Of a DNA stretch of 5,418 nucleotides, positions 1 through 4,615 are shown piece after piece. Each line of letters begins with the position of its first letter. Position 1 is the stretch's first letter. The notes under the pieces were generated by a model, which was not told where the DNA came from, made no database searches, and saw nothing but the letters and a program-made list of their open reading frames with translations. Source of the DNA: an uncultured Rhizobiaceae group bacterium (GTDB taxonomy: Bacteria; Pseudomonadota; Alphaproteobacteria; Rhizobiales; Rhizobiaceae); NCBI GenBank assembly GCA_938030645.1, contig CALHHQ010000158.1:1-5418 (forward strand). Reading direction: 5' to 3'. The position numbers and the translations under genes were made by a program.

Positions 1-159
1 TTTCGTATCCGCCGCTTTTGTTAAAAACGTTCGTTCGATCGTAGGAACCTGAACAACAGGAGTTTCAGCACGCAGACGTTTGTAAATGGGATAGGGGTCC
101 ATAAACAGCTGCTCGCCGGTGATCGTATCGTCGATGGGGGCGGATTGCGTTGCGGTCAT
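1..159 (-). CDS. Cytochrome P450, N-terminal fragment (cut by window edge)
   Basis: Reading leftward from ATG at 159-157 gives 53 codons with no stop before the window edge. The segment LFMDPYPIYKRLRAETPVV (residues 18-36) matches the start of soluble bacterial cytochrome P450s, which typically read 'DPYPxYxxLRxxxPV' followed by a short strand, here VQVPTIERTFLTKAAD. P450s are haem-thiolate monooxygenases; the substrate cannot be inferred because the I-helix, ExxR and Cys-ligand regions lie outside the window. There is no signal or membrane anchor, so a cytosolic class I enzyme fed by ferredoxin is expected (inference). The start is supported by GGAGA at 166-170 (minus strand), 6 nt upstream. 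The gene is divergent from matB across a 166-bp shared control region. The family call rests on about 35 informative residues, so it is good but not certain. Confidence 0.8.
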   Translation of the reverse strand, partial: MTATQSAPIDDTITGEQLFMDPYPIYKRLRAETPVVQVPTIERTFLTKAADTK

Positions 160-165
160 TCACGG

Positions 166-170
166 TCTCC
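166..170 (-). promoter_or_regulatory. Ribosome binding site of the P450 gene
   Basis: The minus strand reads GGAGA here, 6 nt upstream of the ATG at 159-157. It is a good Shine-Dalgarno match and fixes the start of the truncated P450 gene. Confidence 0.65.
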
Positions 171-185
171 AAGAACGAGCAGACA

Positions 186-204
186 GTTGCTCAATTGTTG
201 CTCA
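186..204. repeat. Tandem direct repeat GTTGCTCA, 11-bp period
   Basis: GTTGCTCA occurs at 186-193 and again at 197-204, separated by ATT. The 11-bp period is about one helical turn, so two protein subunits could bind the same face of the DNA. The repeat lies 27-45 bp upstream of the P450 start codon, in its likely promoter or leader. Repeats of this size arise by chance at a modest rate, so a regulatory role is only a possibility. Confidence 0.35.
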
Positions 205-227
205 CTGTAAATTCAATCACGCTCTCA

Positions 228-245
228 ATTCTCTGTACAGAGAAT
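228..245. promoter_or_regulatory. 18-bp perfect palindrome, candidate operator
   Basis: ATTCTCTGTACAGAGAAT is its own reverse complement over all 18 bases, centred between 236 and 237. It sits near the middle of the divergent P450/matB spacer, 80 bp from matB and 68 bp from the P450 start. A perfect 18-bp palindrome has a chance frequency of about 1 in 262,000 positions, so it is unlikely to be random in a window this size. Size and symmetry fit the binding site of a homodimeric helix-turn-helix repressor such as TetR or GntR type. The regulator is not identifiable from this window. A cruciform or terminator role is less likely because there is no T-run on either side. Confidence 0.6.
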
Positions 246-266
246 GTTGTTTGGTGGTGACTTGTC

Positions 267-295
267 TTGCCGAAATCGGCAAACTGCGGGCTAAT
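267..295 (+). promoter_or_regulatory. Candidate matB promoter overlapped by an inverted repeat
   Basis: A possible sigma-70 promoter reads TTGCCG (267-272), a 17-nt spacer, then GCTAAT (290-295). Each box matches its consensus at four of six positions, and transcription would start near 302. The -35 box is the left arm of an inverted repeat, TTGCCGA-AA-TCGGCAA (267-282). A third copy of TTGCCGA lies at 305-311, just past the predicted start of transcription and before the matB ribosome site. A protein bound there would block the promoter, which suggests repression. The promoter call is by eye and is weak; the repeat itself is certain. Confidence 0.4.
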
Positions 296-325
296 TCAAA
301 GACATTGCCGATTTAGGACCATTCC

Positions 326-1849
326 ATGGTGAACCATTTATTTGACGGATTGTTTGCAAATCCTGATCTCGCGAAATCTTTGGCACATTTGCCGGACGGG
401 CGTTGGTACACCTATCAAGACGCGCTCGATGTCTCGGCGCGAATTGCCAATGTTCTCGTTGATCTAGATGTGAAGCCCGGTGATCGCGTGGCGGTTCAGG
501 TTCCAAAGTCCATTGAAGCTGTGATGGTCTATTTGGCGTGTGTTCGGGCAGGGGCCGTCTTTTTGCCGCTGAACACCGCTTACACACCAAGTGAGGTGGA
601 GTATTTTTTGTCTGATGCTGGGGCATCATTGTTTATTTGCGACCCTGCCAATGCGGAAGATCTTGAATCAGTTGCTGCACAAAACAATGCCAAGCTGGAA
701 ACTCTGGGAGTTTTTGTGAATGAGGAAATGAGTGCAGGTTCGTTTTCAGACAAAGGCTTGGCGGCCAGCCCACAGTTTGAGAATGTCTCACGTGGTGCAG
801 ATGATCTCGCGGCCATTCTTTATACATCAGGCACAACAGGGCGTTCTAAAGGGGCGATGTTGAGCCATGACAATTTACTCAGCAATTCGAAGACGCTTGT
901 GAATTTGTGGCAGTTTACATCTGATGATGTGTTGTTGCACGCGTTGCCGATCTTTCACACCCACGGTCTGTTTGTGGCGATCAATGTGAGTTTGATGTCA
1001 GGGGCTTCGATGATTTTCCTGCCGGGTTTTAGCAATGACGCGATTATTGAACACATGCCGAAAGCCACATCTATGATGGGAGTTCCGACCTTCTATACGC
1101 GTTTGCTCGGGGATGACCGCTTCACGAGAGAACTGGCCGATCACATGCGTTTGTTTATTTCAGGCAGTGCACCACTGCTGGCCGAAACCCATGTGGAATT
1201 TGAAACGCGAACGGGAAAGCGCATTTTGGAACGCTATGGCATGACAGAAACCAACATGAACACGTCAAACCCGTATGATGGTGAACGAAAAGCTGGCACA
1301 GTTGGGTTCCCATTGCCCGGAGTCAATCTGCGCATTTGCGAAGCGACCACCGGCAAGGAACTGCCAAACGGTGAAGTTGGTAGCATTGAAGTGAAGGGTG
1401 ACAATGTGTTTTCGGGCTACTGGAAAATGCCTGAGAAAACAGCCGAAGAGTTTCGAGAAGACGGTTTCTTCATCACGGGCGACCTCGGCATCATCGATGA
1501 AGACGGTTACGTTTCAATCGTCGGACGCGGCAAAGACCTGATCATTTCTGGAGGCTATAACATATACCCTAAAGAGGTTGAGTTGTTGTTGGATGAACAA
1601 GCAGGCGTGCTGGAATCCGCTGTTGTCGGAGTGCCCCATCCCGACTTTGGGGAAAGCGTTGTGGGTGTGTTGGTTGCACAAAGTGGAGAACTGGATTGCG
1701 ATGCCATTCTGAACAACATCAAAGACAAAATTGCTCGGTTTAAACAACCGAGACTTTTAGTGGTCGTTGATGAATTGCCTCGAAACACAATGGGCAAAGT
1801 GCAAAAGAATGTGCTGCGGGATACTTATAAAGATACGTTTTCAAACTGA
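326..1849 (+). CDS. matB: Malonyl-CoA synthetase (malonate--CoA ligase)
   Basis: MatB activates malonate with ATP and CoA to malonyl-CoA in the cytosol, through a malonyl-AMP intermediate. The protein is 507 aa, the usual length. Adenylate-forming motifs appear in order: the P-loop YTSGTTGRSKG (166-176), HTHG (211-214), YGMTETNMNTSNPYDG (304-319), TGDLG (384-388), the hinge GRGKDLIISGGYNIYPKEVE (400-419), and the catalytic lysine K491 in NTMGKVQK. The segments HMRLFISGSAPLL (273-285, with R275 corresponding to the arginine that contacts the malonate carboxylate) and NMNTSNPYDG are diagnostic for MatB rather than acetyl- or fatty acyl-CoA ligases. The equivalent lysine of Rhodopseudomonas palustris MatB is a known acetylation target, so K491 may be controlled the same way (inference). 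AGGA at 315-318 lies 7 nt before the ATG. No matA or matC is adjacent; the divergent neighbour is a P450. Confidence 0.95.
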   Translation: MVNHLFDGLFANPDLAKSLAHLPDGRWYTYQDALDVSARIANVLVDLDVKPGDRVAVQVPKSIEAVMVYLACVRAGAVFLPLNTAYTPSEVEYFLSDAGASLFICDPANAEDLESVAAQNNAKLETLGVFVNEEMSAGSFSDKGLAASPQFENVSRGADDLAAILYTSGTTGRSKGAMLSHDNLLSNSKTLVNLWQFTSDDVLLHALPIFHTHGLFVAINVSLMSGASMIFLPGFSNDAIIEHMPKATSMMGVPTFYTRLLGDDRFTRELADHMRLFISGSAPLLAETHVEFETRTGKRILERYGMTETNMNTSNPYDGERKAGTVGFPLPGVNLRICEATTGKELPNGEVGSIEVKGDNVFSGYWKMPEKTAEEFREDGFFITGDLGIIDEDGYVSIVGRGKDLIISGGYNIYPKEVELLLDEQAGVLESAVVGVPHPDFGESVVGVLVAQSGELDCDAILNNIKDKIARFKQPRLLVVVDELPRNTMGKVQKNVLRDTYKDTFSN

Positions 1850-1896
1850 CAGTTGGTCATGAGCTAGCTTTTAAATATGATATTTCGATACGTTTT

Positions 1897-1912
1897 TCAC
1901 CCTTTCGGGTGA
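1897..1912 (+). terminator. Possible terminator after matB
   Basis: TCACCC-TTTC-GGGTGA forms a 6-bp stem with a 4-nt loop, 47 bp after the matB stop codon. It is preceded by TTTTT, whose last T is the first base of the stem, and followed by TTGTTGG, which is only a weak U-tract. The position and the stable GC core favour a transcript end for matB, but the poor T-run leaves doubt. Confidence 0.5.
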
Positions 1913-2009
1913 TTGTTGGTAGCCTTGGATTGCGTTCATGTGATGCATCAATATTTGCGGTGAACAGACATACAGTTTTTCATCGAGACAAAATTGATTT
2001 CATTATGTG

Positions 2010-2013
2010 AGGA
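2010..2013 (+). promoter_or_regulatory. Ribosome binding site deciding the start at 2021
   Basis: AGGA within GTGAGGAA lies 7 nt before the ATG at 2021. An in-frame TTG at 1994 would add nine residues (reading ISLCEEFI after the first Met) ahead of a classic signal peptide and has no comparable ribosome site, so the ATG is preferred. Confidence 0.65.
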
Positions 2014-2020
2014 ATTCATC

Positions 2021-2311
2021 ATGAAGTTCAAAGCGGTCTTATTGGCAGCAGCTGGTTTCGCCTTTTTTACTCAAGGAGCTGTTGCTGCTGAAAAAGTAAA
2101 CCCAGGACAGGGACTTGTTATTAAAGTATCCGGTCCAGGGCAGAACAAAAGACCTGAGAAACCTCGTCGAGTGAGAGGCCAGTCGGCGTCTGATTTGTAT
2201 GCGAAGTGTCGATTGTCAGGAAAGACACGAGCACAATGCAAAAATGCCCAAAGAGGATTTGATCGGAGAGACATTCGCAAGCGCCCGGAACCAAGAATAC
2301 AGAGAAGATAG
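2021..2311 (+). CDS. Small exported, strongly basic protein of unknown function
   Basis: I do not recognise this 96-aa protein. It begins with a clear Sec signal peptide: Lys2 and Lys4, a hydrophobic stretch VLLAAAGFAFF (6-16), then a small-residue cleavage region AVAA ending near residue 23. The predicted mature part of about 73 aa has roughly 22 Lys/Arg against 6 Asp/Glu, is rich in Pro, Gly and Gln, and contains no membrane segment. It has two cysteines, C63 and C73, in the segment DLYAKCRLSGKTRAQCKNA, which could form one periplasmic disulfide. The C-terminus is Arg-rich (RRDIRKRPEPRIQRR). A periplasmic or surface-associated protein that contacts polyanions such as LPS, peptidoglycan or nucleic acid is conceivable but unproven. 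It is separated from matB by a possible terminator and from the next gene by a hairpin, so it is probably transcribed alone. The signal peptide and ribosome site make it a likely real gene. Confidence 0.75.
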   Translation: MKFKAVLLAAAGFAFFTQGAVAAEKVNPGQGLVIKVSGPGQNKRPEKPRRVRGQSASDLYAKCRLSGKTRAQCKNAQRGFDRRDIRKRPEPRIQRR

Positions 2312-2318
2312 TGGTGCC

Positions 2319-2360
2319 GAGCACTCGCTATCTGTAGATTTGCAGTCTTGACGAGTGCTC
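2319..2360 (+). repeat. 9-bp inverted repeat with 24-nt loop
   Basis: GAGCACTCG (2319-2327) and CGAGTGCTC (2352-2360) are perfect reverse complements separated by 24 nt. The element starts 7 bp after the stop codon of the small exported protein and ends 61 bp before the VOC gene. It could fold in RNA as a transcript-end hairpin or an mRNA 3' stabiliser. The following ATTTGCT is a poor U-tract, so a strong intrinsic terminator is not supported. A 9-bp pairing within 50 nt is expected about once by chance in a window of this length; only the intergenic position makes it notable. Confidence 0.4.
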
Positions 2361-2421
2361 ATTTGCTATGATGCTCGCAAAGCAATAGTTATGATTCAAC
2401 TGTCAAACAGGCATTTGTTCG

Positions 2422-2838
2422 ATGATTTCATATGTCACCGTTGGTGCAGACGATATTGCCCTTGCAAATCGATTTTACTCTGCATTTCTGCTCGCTCTTG
2501 GATATGACTTAAAGGAAGGGCCGGAGGGGCTCAGCTACGTGCTGCCAGTAGCGCCAGGACAGCCACTTGTTTTGCCAGACTTTTACGTCAAGCCGACGTT
2601 TGATGGGAACCCCGCTTCGGCTGGAAACGGGGCGATGGTTGCGTTTGAAGCACGCAATCAAAAACAAGTTAGAGACCTTCATGCGGCCGCGCTAGCTGCG
2701 GGTGGTGCTGACGAGGGCCAACCGGGTTTTCGTGATTCCTATGGGCCGCATTTTTATGTGAGTTACCTTCGTGACCCGCAGGGCAACAAGATTGCTCTTT
2801 ACTCCAGCGACCCAAATGAAACGGGTCGAGACGGATAG
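2422..2838 (+). CDS. VOC (glyoxalase/bleomycin-resistance fold) family protein
   Basis: This 138-aa protein has the vicinal-oxygen-chelate layout. An N-terminal module reads ISYVTVGADDIALANRFY (2-19). The second module runs from VKPTFDGNPASAGNGAMVAF (56-75) through a helix, DLHAAALAAGGADEGQPG (85-102), to YLRDPQGNKIALY (115-127). The segment FDGNPASAGNG and the ending RDPQGNK are typical of the small single-domain VOC proteins common in proteobacteria. Positions that often carry metal ligands in related proteins are not ligand-type here: Y4 instead of His in the first strand, M72 instead of His before VAF, and A125 instead of Glu after GNKI. So glyoxalase I activity should not be assumed. Only a weak ribosome site (CAGG, 2408-2411) precedes the ATG. 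The next gene is a MocR regulator 97 bp downstream. The family call is firm; the function is unknown. Confidence 0.85.
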   Translation: MISYVTVGADDIALANRFYSAFLLALGYDLKEGPEGLSYVLPVAPGQPLVLPDFYVKPTFDGNPASAGNGAMVAFEARNQKQVRDLHAAALAAGGADEGQPGFRDSYGPHFYVSYLRDPQGNKIALYSSDPNETGRDG

Positions 2839-2879
2839 CTGCCTTTTCAAGTTCCGCTTCCATATTCAAAAAAACATTG

Positions 2880-2923
2880 GTCCAGATAGCCTGTTGGGTG
2901 TAAGTCCAGATGACGTTGTCATC
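2880..2923 (+). promoter_or_regulatory. Candidate operator upstream of the MocR gene
   Basis: GTCCAGAT occurs twice in the same orientation, at 2880-2887 and 2904-2911, 24 bp apart. The second copy overlaps an inverted repeat, GATGAC-GTT-GTCATC (2909-2923), that ends 12 bp before the MocR start codon. MocR-family regulators such as GabR and PdxR are known to bind direct repeats, sometimes with an overlapping inverted repeat, and often control their own genes. This layout fits autoregulation, but the repeats are short and I cannot place a confident -10/-35 promoter here. Confidence 0.4.
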
Positions 2924-2935
2924 GTTGGGCCAGTT

Positions 2936-4420
2936 ATGCGTGATTTTTTGATTTCTTTGGATCGAGATTCCAACAAAAGTCTGCAGGCGCAACTGCGCGA
3001 AGTGTTGGTCTCTGCAATTTTGGCTGGCCACATGAAGCCCGGCGATAAATTGCCGTCGACCCGTTATTTGTCTCAACAGCTTGGCATTTCTCGCAACACG
3101 TCGGTTCTGGTCTATCAAGCGTTGACGGATGATGGCTATTTGCGAACGTCCGAACGGTCTGGATATTTCGTCAACGAAACCGTGCTGGAAATGGGCATTT
3201 ATAATTCGGCTGCAACTTTTGCATCTCCATCGATAGATATTGATGGAGAGCAAGTTGACTGGTCAGAACGGATTCTGAAAAAACCGGCTGCCCAACGGAA
3301 CATTCGCAAGCCACGCAATTGGCAGTCTTTGCCTTATCCGTTCATTTACGGTCAGCCTGACCAGTCGCTGTTTCCGATCACCGATTGGCGTGATTGCGTT
3401 TACAAAGCGATGGGTAAAAAGTGGTTGGATGCGTGGAGCCAAGACACGCTCGATATCGATGATCAGATGTTGGTGGAACAAATTCGCACACGGATTCTAC
3501 CGCGCAGGGGCATTCTTGCGGGTGAAGATCAAATCTTGGTCACACTTGGCGCGCAACAGGCGCTCTATACGATCGCAAGCTTACTTGTTGGTGCACAGAC
3601 GAAAGTTGCGGTTGAAGAACCGGGCTATCCCGATGCGCGCAATATTTTTGCGTTGCGAACCGATGAACTTGTGCCGTTGCAAGTCGATCCGCAGGGGTTG
3701 CCTGTAAACGATGCACTGAACGGTATCGACTTACTTTACACCACGCCAAGCCACCAATTGCCGACAACAGTTACCATGCCTCACGAGCGACGTGTGCAGT
3801 TGCTTGAGAAGGCTAAGGAACAAGACTTCATCATTGTAGAAGACGATTATGAGTTGGAATCCAACTATGTGGGCAAGCCAGTTCCTGCACTGAAGTCGCT
3901 CGATAAGGATGGGCGGGTTGTTTACGTGGGCAGTTTTTCCAAGACGCTGTTTCCGGGACTGCGCCTTGGTTTCATGGTGGCATCACCGGAGTTGATTTCG
4001 GAAATGCGGGCTCTGCGCCGATTGATGGTGCGTCATCCCCCCACCAACAACCAACGCAGCACTGCGTTTTTTCTATCACTTGGATATTACGACGTGTTTG
4101 TCCGTCGTTTGCACCGTTCTTACCGTCAACGTTGGAACGCAATGGGAGCTGCCTTGGAAGAGCATTTCCCAACTTCTGTTGTGACGCGGGGCATGGGGGG
4201 ATCGTCTTATTGGGTGGAACTGACCGACAAGTCTGTGAACACTGACAAGCTTGCTAAATTGGCGTTGGAGCAGGGGATATTCATAGAGCCCGGCAGCGAC
4301 TATTTCATGGAAGGCAGCAACACGTCTTGTTTCCGTCTGGGATTTTCATCCATTGATGACCAAGCCATTGAGCCAGGATTGGCCAAATTGGCGCAGTTGG
4401 TTGAGCGACTCAGCACTTGA
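2936..4420 (+). CDS. MocR-family regulator (GntR HTH fused to aminotransferase-like domain)
   Basis: This 494-aa protein is a PLP-dependent transcription regulator. Residues about 15-80 form a GntR winged helix: LQAQLREVLVSAILAG, PGDKLPSTRYLSQQLGISRN and QALTDDGYLRTSERSGYFV. A linker of about 50 residues leads to a class I aminotransferase fold. PLP-site features are present: TPSHQLPTT (270-278), EDDYE (302-306) with D303 and Y305, the Schiff-base lysine K336 in GSFSKTLFPGLRLGF, and R467 in CFRLGF for a substrate carboxylate. The spacing of D303, Y305 and K336 equals that of D279, Y281 and K312 in GabR, so ligand binding looks intact. ATG 2936 was chosen because the wHTH begins soon after it; the frame is open upstream into the VOC gene, and no ribosome site is strong. 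The target and ligand are unknown: no GABA, taurine or pyridoxal biosynthesis gene adjoins it. Confidence 0.92.
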   Translation: MRDFLISLDRDSNKSLQAQLREVLVSAILAGHMKPGDKLPSTRYLSQQLGISRNTSVLVYQALTDDGYLRTSERSGYFVNETVLEMGIYNSAATFASPSIDIDGEQVDWSERILKKPAAQRNIRKPRNWQSLPYPFIYGQPDQSLFPITDWRDCVYKAMGKKWLDAWSQDTLDIDDQMLVEQIRTRILPRRGILAGEDQILVTLGAQQALYTIASLLVGAQTKVAVEEPGYPDARNIFALRTDELVPLQVDPQGLPVNDALNGIDLLYTTPSHQLPTTVTMPHERRVQLLEKAKEQDFIIVEDDYELESNYVGKPVPALKSLDKDGRVVYVGSFSKTLFPGLRLGFMVASPELISEMRALRRLMVRHPPTNNQRSTAFFLSLGYYDVFVRRLHRSYRQRWNAMGAALEEHFPTSVVTRGMGGSSYWVELTDKSVNTDKLAKLALEQGIFIEPGSDYFMEGSNTSCFRLGFSSIDDQAIEPGLAKLAQLVERLST

Positions 4421-4615
4421 TTCGCCAGGTTTAACGTGTGATTTTACTTTTGATCGGCGAAATGGCCGTTGAAAAATGCTTACCAAACGTCAGGCATTGC
4501 AACGGTTTGTAAGAAAAATTGATGGTGTTATTTGGCGCGTTAAACATACGCTAACCATGTTTTCACATTGTGTACTGAGTTGCGGACCGTGATCCGCTGT
4601 GAAGAGTGTGAGTCG
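4421..4615. other. 195-bp spacer between the MocR and GH25 genes
   Basis: The spacer carries no convincing ORF. Its clearest structure is a small hairpin, GCGGA-CCGTGA-TCCGC (4582-4597), 18 bp before the GH25 start, which could lie in the 5' leader. TTCGCC (4421-4426) and GGCGAA (4456-4461) are complementary over 6 bp but 29 nt apart, with no T-run, so they are a poor terminator for the MocR gene. I could not identify a reliable promoter for the lysozyme. Confidence 0.4.

Noticed and set aside
119..316. A 65-codon rightward frame across the P450 start and the divergent promoter
   Set aside because: It is antisense to the P450 N-terminus, crosses the operator-like elements, has a GTG start without a ribosome site, and its product resembles nothing I recognise.
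1941..1950. 10-bp palindrome TGATGCATCA upstream of the small exported protein
   Set aside because: A 10-bp palindrome is expected about five times by chance in a window this long, and I could not tie it to a promoter.
1994..2020. Longer start (TTG at 1994) for the small exported protein
   Set aside because: It would place nine residues, including an acidic pair, in front of the signal peptide, and the ribosome site AGGA at 2010-2013 fits the ATG at 2021.
2348..2372. Sigma-70-like boxes TTGACG and TATGAT before the VOC gene
   Set aside because: The spacer is only 13 bp, too short for a normal promoter, and the -35 box overlaps the hairpin arm.
2771..2935. Upstream extension of the MocR reading frame into the VOC gene
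   Set aside because: The extra 55 residues show no domain and overlap the VOC coding sequence; the conserved winged-helix domain begins shortly after ATG 2936.
2669..3253. A 194-codon leftward frame opposite the VOC and MocR genes
   Set aside because: Both sense genes are well supported by family motifs; the antisense product has no recognisable motif and spans the regulatory spacer.
4472..4498. Possible leftward terminator: AATGC/GCATT arms with a T-run on the minus strand
   Set aside because: The stem is only 5 bp, AT-rich and has a 14-nt loop, and there is no leftward gene ending there.
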